Source: Roseovarius albus (lineage in GTDB: Bacteria > Pseudomonadota > Alphaproteobacteria > Rhodobacterales > Rhodobacteraceae). Taken from it: 64,000 bases of DNA. Positions 53,872-62,976 of the stretch are shown here, in pieces. The notes under the pieces are model-generated. The model ran no database searches, was not told the origin of the DNA, and was given only the letters and a program-made list of their open reading frames with translations. The DNA lies in the NCBI RefSeq assembly GCF_900172335.1, contig NZ_FWFX01000001.1:434001-498000 (forward strand). The letters run 5' to 3'. A program made the translations under genes and the position numbers. How positions within the stretch are numbered: position 1 is the first letter of the stretch; the number at the start of each line of letters is the position of its first letter.

Positions 53872-55695
53872 ATGGTACGTATACCCCTTCTTCAGCTTAA
53901 CGATATTTCCCTGACATTCGGCGGCGAGCCGGTGTTTCATGACCTCTCCCTTGTGGTGCAGCCCGGTGATCGGGTGGCGCTGGTCGGGCGCAATGGCTCT
54001 GGCAAGTCAACCCTGATGAAGGTCATGGCTGGGTTGGTCGAGCAAGATCAGGGCAAAAGCGTAGTCCCTGCCGGCATCAGCGTGGGATATATGGAGCAAG
54101 ATCCGGATTTGTCTGCGTTTGAAACGCTGGGCGATTATGCGGCCAGTGCTTTGGATCCGGGCGAGATGTACCGGGTTGAAATGGCCGGTGAAGGGTTGAA
54201 GTTTGATCCCGACCGTCCTGTTGCAACCGCCTCTGGTGGGGAGCGGCGTCGGGCGGCACTCGCCAAATTAATGGCTGAAGCACCGCAATTGATGCTGCTG
54301 GACGAGCCGACGAACCATTTGGATATCGAGGCTATCAACTGGCTGGAGCAGGAGCTGAAGTCAACCCGCTCTGCCTATATTCTTATCAGCCACGACCGCG
54401 CTTTCTTACGTGCGCTAACCCGCGCAACCCTTTGGATTGACAGGGGAATGGTGCGGCGCCAAGAAACCGGTTTCGAAGGCTTTGAAGCCTGGCGTGATAA
54501 GATCTGGGACGAGGAGGACCAAGCCCGGCACAAGCTGAACCGCAAGATCAAAGCCGAGGCCCGTTGGGCTGTTGAAGGGATCAGTGCACGACGCAAGCGG
54601 AACCAAGGCCGGGTGCGCGCTTTGCAGGAACTACGCGCGGAGCGTTCGGCCCAGATTAAACGCGAAGGTGGTGCCGCTATGGCGTTGGATAGCGGCCCGA
54701 AGTCGGGCAAAAAGGTGATCGAAGCTAAAGGTATATCAAAGACTTATGGCGATAAGGTCATCTTGTCAGATTTTGATCTCAAAGTTCAGCGCGGCGATCG
54801 GGTGGCTTTTGTTGGTCCAAATGGTGTGGGCAAAACCACAGTGCTTAAAATGCTGCTGAAAGAGATTGAACCGGACAATGGTACCGTTGGATTGGGTACA
54901 AAGCTGCATAAGGCAGTGTTTGATCAATCTAGGGCGCGACTGGACCCTGAGCAAAGTCTTTGGGATAATCTGACAGCTGATGATGAAATGCGAATTTCCG
55001 GGCAGTCGGACCAAATCATGGTGCGTGGCCAGCCACAGCATGTTGTGGGCTATCTTAAGGCGTTTTTGTTTGACGAAAGGCAGGCCCGAGCACCGGTTAA
55101 GTCCTTGTCTGGTGGGGAAAAAGCCCGACTTTTGCTAGCTAAACTGATGGCCCGCGAAAGTAATTTGTTGGTGTTGGATGAACCAACCAACGACTTGGAT
55201 ATTGAGACGCTGGACCTGCTGCAGGAACTGCTGGACGACTACGATGGCACGGTGCTGCTGGTTAGCCATGATCGTGACTTTCTGGATCGTGTCGCCACCA
55301 TCACTGTTGCGATGGAGGGTAACGGTCAGGCGGTGGCTTATGCCGGAGGGTGGTCTGATTATCAGGCGCAAAAGTATGAAGCAGGCGCATCTGATCGTAA
55401 AGATTCTAAAGAAGAAACAAAGACTAAGGACAAAGGGGCAAAGTCAAAGGCAACGCCGCAAAATAGCATGTCTTTTACTGAAAAGCACCGTTTGGAAAAG
55501 CTGCCCAGTGAGATGGATCGGCTAAATGCCGAGATTGCCAAACTGGAAGAGTTGATGGCGGATCCGGAGCTGTTCACGCGCGAGCCGGTGAAGTTTAAGA
55601 AGGCGACAGAGGCGTTAAGCCAACGGCAAGAAGCGCTAATGGCGGCCGAGGAAGAGTGGCTGGAACTGGCGGAGAAGGCCGAAGCGGGGGCCTGA
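53872..55695 (+). CDS. ABC-F family ATPase (Uup-like)
   Basis: A 607-residue protein with two ABC nucleotide-binding domains in tandem and no membrane segments. Walker A motifs are GRNGSGKST (first) and GPNGVGKTT (second); signature motifs are SGGERRRAAL and SGGEKARLLL; Walker B LLDEPTNHLD and VLDEPTNDLD. The linker between domains is a charged helix and the C-terminus a predicted coiled coil, as in Uup. ABC-F proteins act on the ribosome to resolve stalling or on DNA-related processes; the exact role here is not certain. Confidence 0.92.
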   Translation: MVRIPLLQLNDISLTFGGEPVFHDLSLVVQPGDRVALVGRNGSGKSTLMKVMAGLVEQDQGKSVVPAGISVGYMEQDPDLSAFETLGDYAASALDPGEMYRVEMAGEGLKFDPDRPVATASGGERRRAALAKLMAEAPQLMLLDEPTNHLDIEAINWLEQELKSTRSAYILISHDRAFLRALTRATLWIDRGMVRRQETGFEGFEAWRDKIWDEEDQARHKLNRKIKAEARWAVEGISARRKRNQGRVRALQELRAERSAQIKREGGAAMALDSGPKSGKKVIEAKGISKTYGDKVILSDFDLKVQRGDRVAFVGPNGVGKTTVLKMLLKEIEPDNGTVGLGTKLHKAVFDQSRARLDPEQSLWDNLTADDEMRISGQSDQIMVRGQPQHVVGYLKAFLFDERQARAPVKSLSGGEKARLLLAKLMARESNLLVLDEPTNDLDIETLDLLQELLDDYDGTVLLVSHDRDFLDRVATITVAMEGNGQAVAYAGGWSDYQAQKYEAGASDRKDSKEETKTKDKGAKSKATPQNSMSFTEKHRLEKLPSEMDRLNAEIAKLEELMADPELFTREPVKFKKATEALSQRQEALMAAEEEWLELAEKAEAGA

Positions 55696-55703
55696 ATGAA
55701 ACA

Positions 55704-55742
55704 TACAACTTGTAAAAGTTGTACACGGGTTTTGTACAAAAC
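55704..55742. terminator. hairpins between convergent genes
   Basis: TACAACTT / AAGTTGTA forms an eight-base-pair stem at 55704-55723, followed by a fourteen-base perfect palindrome GTTTTGTACAAAAC at 55729-55742. They separate the ABC-F gene from the convergent SDR gene and plausibly terminate both. Confidence 0.55.
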
Positions 55743-55756
55743 TCTGAATATGGGCC

Positions 55757-56512
55757 TTATTGCATTCTGAGTGCGCCATCGAGGCGGATGACCTCGCCGT
55801 TCAGATAATCACATTCGACGATGAAACCGGCCAGTTTGGCGTACTCGTTTGGGTCACCCAGACGTTTGGGGCAGGTTACATCCTGCGCGAGTGTGTCCTG
55901 AACCTCTTGCGGCAGTCCTTGCAGCATCGGGGTAAGGAAAATGCCTGGAGCAATCGCCATCACCCGGATGCCGTCGCGTGCCAGATCGCGAGCCACGGGC
56001 AGGCTGAGGCCGACGATGCCGCCCTTGGATGCGGCATAGGCGGCTTGTCCCTTTTGGCCGTCAAAAGCAGCGATGGAGGCGGTGTTGATGATCACACCAC
56101 GGGTGCCGTCCTGGGCGGGGGAGTTCTGGGCGATTTCAGCAGCGGCGAGGCGGGCGATATTGAAACTGCCGATCAAGTTGATATCGACGGTGCGCTGGAA
56201 GGCGGCCAGATCATGCGGGCCGTCGCGGCCGAGGGTTTTTTCGCCAATGGCGATGCCAGCGCAGTTGATCGCGGCTGTGATCCTGCCCATCTGCGCACTG
56301 GCGGAGGCAAGTGCTTGTTGAGCCGAGTTCTCATCGGTCACATCGACTTCGACAAATTGCGCGCCGATGTCTTGGGCGAGTGCGCTGCCTGCCTCCACAT
56401 CGCGGTCCAATATCGTGACTTGCGCGCCCTGGCTGCGGAAATACCGGGCGGTGGCGGCCCCGAGACCGGAAGCGGCACCGGTGATGATGGCGGCGGTTTG
56501 GTCGAGTTTCAT
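55757..56512 (-). CDS. SDR dehydrogenase, 3-hydroxyacyl-CoA dehydrogenase type
   Basis: A 251-residue short-chain dehydrogenase similar to the HSD17B10-type 3-hydroxyacyl-CoA dehydrogenases. Cofactor motif TGAASGLG, NCAG, catalytic YAASKGG, and the acyl-binding region PGIFLTPML are all present. It probably acts in acyl-CoA metabolism (inference). A perfect palindrome sits 14 bases upstream, indicating its own repressor. AbrB-type gene lies upstream on the same strand. Confidence 0.85.
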   Translation of the reverse strand: MKLDQTAAIITGAASGLGAATARYFRSQGAQVTILDRDVEAGSALAQDIGAQFVEVDVTDENSAQQALASASAQMGRITAAINCAGIAIGEKTLGRDGPHDLAAFQRTVDINLIGSFNIARLAAAEIAQNSPAQDGTRGVIINTASIAAFDGQKGQAAYAASKGGIVGLSLPVARDLARDGIRVMAIAPGIFLTPMLQGLPQEVQDTLAQDVTCPKRLGDPNEYAKLAGFIVECDYLNGEVIRLDGALRMQ

Positions 56513-56526
56513 ACCAGATCCCTTAA

Positions 56527-56542
56527 CTGAACATATGTTCAG
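56527..56542. promoter_or_regulatory. operator-like 16-base palindrome
   Basis: CTGAACATATGTTCAG is a perfect palindrome ending 14 bases upstream of the SDR start, where a TetR-type repressor would be expected to bind. The core resembles Gram-positive LexA sites, but alphaproteobacterial LexA uses a GTTC direct repeat, so LexA is unlikely. No cognate regulator gene is in view. Confidence 0.6.
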
Positions 56543-56564
56543 ATAAGCTGACCCGGCTAATATG

Positions 56565-57617
56565 TCAAAGCTGACGCCGCATCATACGCGCGCTGATCGA
56601 CAGGCCGATGACCGTCAGCAGGATGCGCCAGACGTGGTGCAGGGTGACAAGGGTGGGGCTGGCATTGAGGCTGAGGGCAACGAGTGCCATTTCGGTCACG
56701 CCGCCAGGGGAGAAGCTGATGAACAGGGCATCAAAGGGCTGGCCAGTGTAATGGTGCAGGGCAGAGGCAAATCCGGCGGCCATGATGAGCATACCGCCAA
56801 CTGAGACCAGAGAGAGCAGGATACCCTTTTGCAGTTGCCTCCGGTTCAGCCCAGCGAACTGGCTGCCAAGCGCTGTACCAATCACAATCTGTGCAACATT
56901 GATCAGCCATTGCGGCAGGTTTAAATCCACCAGACCTGTCAGCGTTACAATCGCCGCCAACACAAGCGGAGCGGTCAGTTGCTTTGCTGGGAGCGGGATA
57001 TAGAGGCCAGCGAGAAGGCCAGCCGCGATGACCGCGATGGTCGGAGGCAGGTCAGTGAGGGCGATGTTGGCCTCTGCCATGGTCATGCCCCCGGCGCTGC
57101 CAACGGGGCTGCCGACCCAGAGCGAGATGCCAAAGGGCAGGGCGGTGACCACCAGGATCAGGCGCAGGAACTGTTGCAGGGTCAGGCGCGCCATGTCGGC
57201 GCCCATTTCCTCGCCCAGGGCCAATGATTCATAGAGACCCCCGGGCGCACCGGCGTAGAAGGAGGTGACATGGTCATACCGCCCAAGCTTGCGAAAGATT
57301 GCGTAACTATATGCGTGGGCCAACGGGACGAAGATCGCGATTGCCGTCAGACCGGCAATCCGCGCGGGAGTGAGGGCGAACAATTCGGGTGTGATCCGTG
57401 CCCCAATCATCACGCCGATGACAGCGATGAAGATCAGGCGCAGCCAATAGGGGAAGTGATAGGCGTCGGGCAGCCGGCGCGGCAGGATGGTGGTGATCAA
57501 TCCGCTGAGCACCAGTGGCCCGATCAGATAGGGCAAGGGCAGGCCTAGCCATTCACCGCCGAGGGCAGCTACGCTGCCCAGAACGATCAGAATGGCGGTG
57601 GTTACGGCATGGGGCAT
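56565..57617 (-). CDS. AbrB-duplication membrane protein
   Basis: A 350-residue polytopic protein with about nine or ten helices in two repeated halves, each containing a glycine-rich strand such as YLIGPLVLSGL and LVSVGGMLIMAAGFASAL. The family is often annotated 'AbrB family transcriptional regulator' or 'ammonia monooxygenase', but the protein is an integral membrane transporter-like protein with no DNA-binding motif. It includes SFYAGAPGGLYESLALGEEM and FSPGGVTEMALVALSLNASP, the duplicated signature. Function unknown. Confidence 0.85.
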   Translation of the reverse strand: MPHAVTTAILIVLGSVAALGGEWLGLPLPYLIGPLVLSGLITTILPRRLPDAYHFPYWLRLIFIAVIGVMIGARITPELFALTPARIAGLTAIAIFVPLAHAYSYAIFRKLGRYDHVTSFYAGAPGGLYESLALGEEMGADMARLTLQQFLRLILVVTALPFGISLWVGSPVGSAGGMTMAEANIALTDLPPTIAVIAAGLLAGLYIPLPAKQLTAPLVLAAIVTLTGLVDLNLPQWLINVAQIVIGTALGSQFAGLNRRQLQKGILLSLVSVGGMLIMAAGFASALHHYTGQPFDALFISFSPGGVTEMALVALSLNASPTLVTLHHVWRILLTVIGLSISARMMRRQL

Positions 57618-57657
57618 GTACCCTATGAACCACCGCCAAGTGCTTGGCGCAAGGGGG

Positions 57658-58476
57658 TTATTCGTTCAGGGACCAGTCATAGGCGCTGTTGTGGATACGG
57701 CCGATTTGTGTGATCGCAGCCTTGCGCTCGGAATCGGCATATTTGGCCAGATGGTTCAGAACGGCGGCCTCGGAATTGCCGAAGTCATAGGTAAACCATT
57801 TGTAGATCTTGGAGACGGTGATTTTACCGTTACTCACGGCCAGTCCGCGCGGGCTGTTGATGTAATCGCGGGCCAGCTTATCCATCAGTTTGTTGGCGTT
57901 TTTGGCGGTGAAAGCCTGATTGTGAAGGTTGGGGCATCCGACCGAGGCGCAATTGACCGCGTAGTGAATGCGCGGGTCTTTCCAGATTGGACGCAGGATG
58001 GCGTGTTCGATGTCGTCCAATGCAAGGTCAGCTTCTTCAATGGTGATCAGTTCTGACCCCCAAGGACCGTTTGAGAAAAGTCCCGAAGTGTCGATGTCGC
58101 GGATGGATTTGACCGGGTAATGGTCAAGGATCACTTTGACGGTCAGGGCGTTGTAAAGATTGATCCAATAGGCCAGCTGTACCGGGCGGGCTCGGTCAGT
58201 GATTTCGATCTGACTGAGCTGCCCGATGTAGGTGTTCAGCGCAGCCTTGTCTGCGGCGGAAACCTTGGAATAGGCAAAGCGGTTGAGGCCGTTTTGATCC
58301 TGACGAACATATTTCTTCAACAACTTGTCCCATGTACTGTGATCAACCGGCTTGGCATTGGCAGGATTGTGGCCTTCCCAGATGTCCCAGACTTCGGGGG
58401 CAGAAGTCTTCCACGCGGCGAGCGTGGCGGTCGGCAGCGTGAGCAATGTCAGTGCGATCATGAATTTGCGCAGCAT
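57658..58476 (-). CDS. exported DUF547 protein
   Basis: A 272-residue protein with signal peptide (MLRKFMIALTLLTLPTATLA). The DUF547 core is recognised in YWINLYNALTVKVILDHYPV, SIRDIDTSGLF, DDIEHAILRPIWKDPRIHYA and VNCASVGCPNLHNQAF with two conserved cysteines. Members are secreted proteins of unknown function. It lies between the AbrB-type gene and the hypothetical gene at 58.7 kb. Confidence 0.88.
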   Translation of the reverse strand: MLRKFMIALTLLTLPTATLAAWKTSAPEVWDIWEGHNPANAKPVDHSTWDKLLKKYVRQDQNGLNRFAYSKVSAADKAALNTYIGQLSQIEITDRARPVQLAYWINLYNALTVKVILDHYPVKSIRDIDTSGLFSNGPWGSELITIEEADLALDDIEHAILRPIWKDPRIHYAVNCASVGCPNLHNQAFTAKNANKLMDKLARDYINSPRGLAVSNGKITVSKIYKWFTYDFGNSEAAVLNHLAKYADSERKAAITQIGRIHNSAYDWSLNE

Positions 58477-58705
58477 GGGGGCGATCCTGTCTGTGGTGTT
58501 TTCTGAGATATGGGAGGATCAACCTGAAAGATGCAAACAACGCTTCTGCACAACGGCGTGAGGAAGGTTACAGCGTAGGCTAGGCAAACGGTCCAATTTG
58601 GTGAAAACTGGATGCTCGATGAAGAAACTGCTATTGTAATCTTATCGTTACAAGACGTTCTTTGTTTTCTTTGTTCGAGAGGTACTTGGGTTCAGGAGGG
58701 TTGAG

Positions 58706-59107
58706 ATGGTCAATATCAATCCGGATTTTATATCCCCGGAGCGCAAGGCGTTGATGGCCAGCGCCGCGCTGCCCCGTGCTGACCGCCTGAAGGTGATGGA
58801 GCTTATCGTGGACGAGGCATACCTGCATGTCATTCAGGAGCAGAATGCCGGCCAGGTGGTCAAATACCTTGAGCACAAAGTCGAAGATGACGCCCTTTGG
58901 GACATGTATGAAGATGTCACGCTGGATGCTGTTTTGCATGATCTGGCCAAGGAAGCGCTGATCAAACGCGCATTATCGCGCAAATTGCTAAGCGGGTGGG
59001 GGGCACCGCATTTTTGCGCGGTTTCGGCCTGTTCGCGCTATTGTGCCGTGGACGGGGATGCGGATAATCACGGGCGGCACCGGTGCCGGTATCACTGGGA
59101 TTGGTAG
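58706..59107 (+). CDS. small gene of unknown function, probably frameshifted
   Basis: The open frame gives 133 residues. The N-terminal 90 (MVNINPDFISPERKALMASA and a helix VVKYLEHKVEDDALWDMYED) look like a folded, acidic helical protein. The C-terminal 40, with four Cys and several Arg and His, do not resemble it. In the frame shifted near 58966 the sequence continues as ADQTRIIAQIAKRVGG then TAFLRGFGLFALL, which reads as a more natural continuation ending in a hydrophobic segment. A one-base indel, sequencing error or decay is suspected. The family is not recognised. Confidence 0.5.
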   Translation: MVNINPDFISPERKALMASAALPRADRLKVMELIVDEAYLHVIQEQNAGQVVKYLEHKVEDDALWDMYEDVTLDAVLHDLAKEALIKRALSRKLLSGWGAPHFCAVSACSRYCAVDGDADNHGRHRCRYHWDW

Positions 59108-59171
59108 GATATTGGCTCGCATCCGATAGAACACCTTGGCAAATCCGCTGGCTTACCCCATATGCAGGCGC

Positions 59172-59972
59172 ATGACACAGAGCACCAATCTCCCGACCTC
59201 GTCTTTTCGCGTCCGGCTTCAGGGCGTCCTGGCCAGCCCGATCGTACGTAATTTCATACTGGGCGTGATCCTGTTTAACGCGATCATTTTGGGGTTGGAG
59301 ACCTCGGACGTGGTGATGGAGGCGGCTGGCGGTCTGATCGTGACATTGGACAAGCTATGTCTTGCTGTCTTTGTTGTCGAGATTGCAGCGAAGCTGGTGG
59401 CGCATCGCGGGCGGTTTTTCCGCGATGGCTGGAATATTTTTGATTTCGTGATTGTCGGTGTTGCCCTGATCCCGGCGGCACAGGGGCTATCGGTGCTGCG
59501 GGCGTTGAGGATTCTGAGGTTGCTCAGGGTGATCTCTGTCGCACCCTCGCTGCGCCGGGTGGTGGAAGGGCTGATCAACGCGCTTCCCGGGATGGGATCG
59601 GTGTTCCTGTTGATGGGGCTGATTTTCTATATCGGTGCGGTGATGGCGACAAAATTGTTTGGCGCCGCATTTCCGCAGTGGTTTGGCACGATAGGCAGCT
59701 CGGCCTATTCGCTGTTCCAGATCATGACGCTGGAAAGCTGGTCGATGGGGATCGTGCGCCCTGTGATGGAAGTTTTCCCGTACGCCTGGGTGTTCTTTGT
59801 GCCCTTCATCCTGATCACCACCTTTGCCGTGGTAAACCTTGTGGTCGGTCTGATCGTGAATTCGATGCAGGACGCGCATAATGCTGAAGCGGATGAACGC
59901 ACGGATCATTATCGTGATGAGGTGTTAGCAAGATTGGAAGGCATCGAGTCGCGGTTGAAAGAACGAGACTGA
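59172..59972 (+). CDS. bacterial voltage-gated sodium channel (NavBac family)
   Basis: A 266-residue six-helix ion channel subunit expected to form a tetramer. The S4 voltage sensor carries arginines at every third position, Arg110, Arg113, Arg116 and Arg119 (LRALRILRLLRVISVAP). The pore filter TLESWSM (residues 186-192) is a typical bacterial sodium-channel filter. S1 is near residues 20-45 and the C-terminus is a coiled coil (RYDHYRDEVLARLEGIESRL-like, with DHYRDEVLARLEGIESRLKE). The start at 59172 (MTQSTNLP) is preferred over 59136. It stands alone. Confidence 0.93.
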   Translation: MTQSTNLPTSSFRVRLQGVLASPIVRNFILGVILFNAIILGLETSDVVMEAAGGLIVTLDKLCLAVFVVEIAAKLVAHRGRFFRDGWNIFDFVIVGVALIPAAQGLSVLRALRILRLLRVISVAPSLRRVVEGLINALPGMGSVFLLMGLIFYIGAVMATKLFGAAFPQWFGTIGSSAYSLFQIMTLESWSMGIVRPVMEVFPYAWVFFVPFILITTFAVVNLVVGLIVNSMQDAHNAEADERTDHYRDEVLARLEGIESRLKERD

Positions 59973-60190
59973 GCGAAACGAAGTGCGGCACTCTTTTGGT
60001 TTCCGCGATGACGTTTGGATGCGTTCCACAATGTTCATATGTGGTTTCAGATTCTAAAATTCTTGCGGGATGGTCGGGCGCGGGATAGCCTGAGTGTCAC
60101 AATGTATCAGTTTAGGCTGCCTGAAAAATTGTACAGGCTTGGCATGCCCGAATTTGAAATTAAACAAATTACTCAGGGTGGAGGCATCAC

Positions 60191-61501
60191 ATGCCTAAGA
60201 CAAATTTCTTATTTGCATTGGCGTTTGCATATCTTCTGGTTTTGACACCGGTCAACGCGCAAGAAAGCGATACGGCGACCGATGAAACAAGTCAGGTTGA
60301 AGAGGTAGATGAAAGCGCGGAAGATGAGCTGTTTTCCGACGCCGAACTCCAAGAGTTGGTTGCACCGGTGGCGTTATATCCGGACACTTTACTGATCCAG
60401 ATATTGGTAGGGGCGACCGCGCCCATTGACGTGGTAAAGGCGGACCGACTGCTTTTGGAAAACGAAGGAAGCAGTCAGGAAGAGCTTGAGGACGAGATCA
60501 AGGCGCAGGGGTATGATCCGAGTGTCGAGGTCCTTGCCATCGGGTTCCCGACAATCGTGAATCGAATGGCTGAAAACATTGAGTGGACCGAAACCATCGG
60601 CAACGCAATGCTGGCACAGTCCGATGATGTTATGGATGCGGTGCAGGTGAAACGGGATCAGGCGATTGAGACTGGGGCCCTCATTGATACCGAGGAGCAG
60701 ACTGTCAGCCGGGATGAGACATCGGATTCCGTGATTATACAGCCGGCCGATCCCGAGGTGGTTTATGTCCCGCAGTACGACTCGGAGGTTGTTTATGCTC
60801 AGGACAACACCGGCGATATCATCGCAGCGGGTTTGATCACCTTTGGGACGATCCTGTTGGTTTCTGAAATCTTTGACGATGACGATGATTGGTATGGGTA
60901 CTGGGGGTGCCGAAATTGTGGGGGTTGGGGAGGAGGCCCAATTTATCGAAACCCCAATATCAATATCGATGTGGATGGAAATGTGAATATTGGGAATGAG
61001 ATCGATATTGATCGACCCAATGACATCGGACCGGACGGAGGTTGGAAACCCTCCGATGACCGGAAAGACAAAGCCCAAGACCGTATTTCAGAACGAAAAG
61101 ACAAACCGGGTGCGACGACGCTGGGTATGAAAAATTCGGGCGGTACACGAGAGTCGGATGCCTTGCGCAAGAACCTATCTGAAAAGACCGGCGCAAAAGA
61201 TATCTCGACTGGGGCTGTTGCTGCCGGAGCGGTGGCAGGTGGGGCCGTTGCAGGGGGGAAAGCGATCAAGTCGTCGAACAAATCCAAGGGCCTGAAGGAA
61301 CACAGCCAAGGCTCGACAAAAGTCAACAGGCCCAAACAATCGGTCAAACCGAGCGCGAAACCGCAAAATCGCAACGGTCACAAGGCAGCACCAAAAGCCA
61401 AGCCCAAGGTTTCCAAGCAGAGATCCGGTAGTGGTGCCAAGGCGGCTTCGCATCGTGGTGGGTCATCGATGAAAAAAGCAAACATCAAGAGGAGGAGGTA
61501 A
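60191..61501 (+). CDS. exported DUF3300 protein
   Basis: A 436-residue protein with signal peptide (ending ALTPVNAQ-like, LVLTPVNAQ). The conserved DUF3300 core is LVAPVALYPDTLLIQILVGA, then a helical region (about 60-140) and QPADPEVVYVPQYDSEVVYA. A short Gly/Trp/Cys segment with GYWGCRNCGGWGGGPIYRN and an Asn/Asp-rich stretch NPNINIDVDGNVNIGNEID follow. The C-terminal 150 residues are Lys/Ser/Gly-rich and disordered. It overlaps the DUF2950 gene by one base (TAATG), the usual pair for these two families. Confidence 0.88.
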   Translation: MPKTNFLFALAFAYLLVLTPVNAQESDTATDETSQVEEVDESAEDELFSDAELQELVAPVALYPDTLLIQILVGATAPIDVVKADRLLLENEGSSQEELEDEIKAQGYDPSVEVLAIGFPTIVNRMAENIEWTETIGNAMLAQSDDVMDAVQVKRDQAIETGALIDTEEQTVSRDETSDSVIIQPADPEVVYVPQYDSEVVYAQDNTGDIIAAGLITFGTILLVSEIFDDDDDWYGYWGCRNCGGWGGGPIYRNPNINIDVDGNVNIGNEIDIDRPNDIGPDGGWKPSDDRKDKAQDRISERKDKPGATTLGMKNSGGTRESDALRKNLSEKTGAKDISTGAVAAGAVAGGAVAGGKAIKSSNKSKGLKEHSQGSTKVNRPKQSVKPSAKPQNRNGHKAAPKAKPKVSKQRSGSGAKAASHRGGSSMKKANIKRRR

Positions 61502-61503
61502 TG

Positions 61504-62409
61504 ATGGGACGTCTTTCACAAATTGCCTTCGTCACGTTGAGTACTGTGACATTTGGTCAAACACTTTGGGCAGATGGGGCGCCGGTATATGCAACTCCTC
61601 AGGCCGCACTGGAGGCTTTGGTCGCAGGGCTTGAAACTGGCGACGCACAGGTTGCGGTTGACGCGATGGACCCTGCTGTTGCCGATCTGATGCGGGTCGA
61701 GGATGAAGGAGCCACGCAACAGAATATGGCAAGCCTGCTGGCGCTTTATCGGGAGGGATATCGGTTTGTACCGGCTGAGAATGCGGTTGTCATCGAGCTT
61801 GGCGAAGATGGATGGCCCTTTCCTGTGCCTCTGATGCAGGTTGAAAGCGGCTGGTCGTATGATGCACTGGCCGCAGAGGACGAATTGCTGGCACGCCAGA
61901 TTGGGGGCAATGAGATTGCGATCATCGAGGCGTTGGAGGGCTATGTCGAGTTGCAGTCTGAATTTCGCCAGACAGATCAGGACGGAGATGGCGTGATGGA
62001 ATTTGCCGCATCGATCATTTCGTCGCCGGACAATCGTGACGGTCTGTTCTGGGATGGGGAGAACAGCCTGATCGGGGATCTGGCTGCGCGGGCCAATCTC
62101 GATGGATTTGAAGAGGGCGGCGAAGACGCCGCGGCAGATCCATTCAACGGCTATTATTTCCGGCTGTTGAAAGCGCAAGGGGACGCCGCCCCGGGCGGCG
62201 CGATGCCCTATATGGTGAACGGCAACATGGTTGCCGGGCACGCCTTGCTGGCCGTGCCCGCGGAATATGGTGTAACGGGCGTTCACAGCTTCCAGATCAG
62301 TGAATCTGGTGTGGTTTGGGAGGCGGATCTAGGGCCGGAAAGCCTTGAGGCTGCGATAGAGGTTGTGGTGTTCAATCCGGATGAAAATTGGAGCGCACTG
62401 ACCAACTGA
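61504..62409 (+). CDS. exported DUF2950 protein
   Basis: A 301-residue protein with signal peptide (MGRLSQIAFVTLSTVTFGQT) and the DUF2950 core: YATPQAALEALVAGLETGDA near the start, a middle VIELGEDGWPFPVPLMQVES, NGYYFRLLKAQGDAAPGGAM and YGVTGVHSFQISESGVVWEA at the end. The family is exported and of unknown function, regularly next to DUF3300. AGGAGG sits optimally for ATG 61504. It is the last gene of the pair. Confidence 0.9.
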   Translation: MGRLSQIAFVTLSTVTFGQTLWADGAPVYATPQAALEALVAGLETGDAQVAVDAMDPAVADLMRVEDEGATQQNMASLLALYREGYRFVPAENAVVIELGEDGWPFPVPLMQVESGWSYDALAAEDELLARQIGGNEIAIIEALEGYVELQSEFRQTDQDGDGVMEFAASIISSPDNRDGLFWDGENSLIGDLAARANLDGFEEGGEDAAADPFNGYYFRLLKAQGDAAPGGAMPYMVNGNMVAGHALLAVPAEYGVTGVHSFQISESGVVWEADLGPESLEAAIEVVVFNPDENWSALTN

Positions 62410-62697
62410 TTGAGGGGGTCGTTGAACTGGCGTGTTGGGTTATCGCAATCTGGCTGAAACTTATGAAGTTCAGGTCTTAATATGCTTGGGTGAGAGTCAA
62501 ATCTCTGAACGGCATTGCTTGCGGCGGTTTTTCATCTCGTCATAGGTCACGGTCATGATTAGGTGTTTGCAACGAACAGGCCAGTCTCTAAAGTGTTTTC
62601 AGTTTACAATGCTCGCGCCGCTCGACAGATGACCAGATTCTGCTAGGATCACGAGCATCGCACCAATTTCGTTGAGTTCCGAGGATTGATCGCGCAA

Positions 62698-62976
62698 GTG
62701 AAAATATTTGGCGCCGCTTTTCTTCTTTGGCTGCTATTGGCGATCCCGGGTCCGGCGCAGGACCTTACGGGGGTCTGGAAGGCGTCGGGTTACGCGCACG
62801 AATACGGCAATATCGATTTTTTGGTAAAAATTGAGCGTGACGGGACCAATGAGTGGCATGCCAGAAAGTTGAACCCTTCGCGCTTCGTCCCTGTGGGGGA
62901 TACACGAAGAAGTGCAACTATGGTCGGCAGCGTGGCTTGCTATTTGTGGATGGCACAGATGTATGCACCACTCTGA
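62698..62976 (+). pseudogene. short exported DUF2147-like fragment
   Basis: The GTG at 62698 opens a 92-residue frame with a clear signal peptide (VKIFGAAFLLWLLLAIPGPA) and DLTGVWKASGYAHEYGNIDF, which looks like the start of a DUF2147-type domain. The remainder diverges and the frame ends soon after the NPSRFVPVGDT segment. It appears to be the 5' remnant of a secreted gene, truncated and fused to an unrelated 3' piece. Function is not inferable. Confidence 0.4.

Noticed and set aside
56527..56542. LexA (SOS) box
   Set aside because: The core matches Gram-positive LexA sites, but alphaproteobacterial LexA binds a GTTC direct repeat, and the SDR is not an SOS gene.
58634..58653. TTGTAA-N8-TTACAA inverted repeat upstream of the gene at 58.7 kb
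   Set aside because: Six-base arms in AT-rich DNA are expected by chance; not enough to call an operator.
60015..60245. 76-codon frame before the DUF3300 gene
   Set aside because: Overlaps the DUF3300 signal peptide in another frame and has no ribosome site; the 218-base gap shows no other feature.
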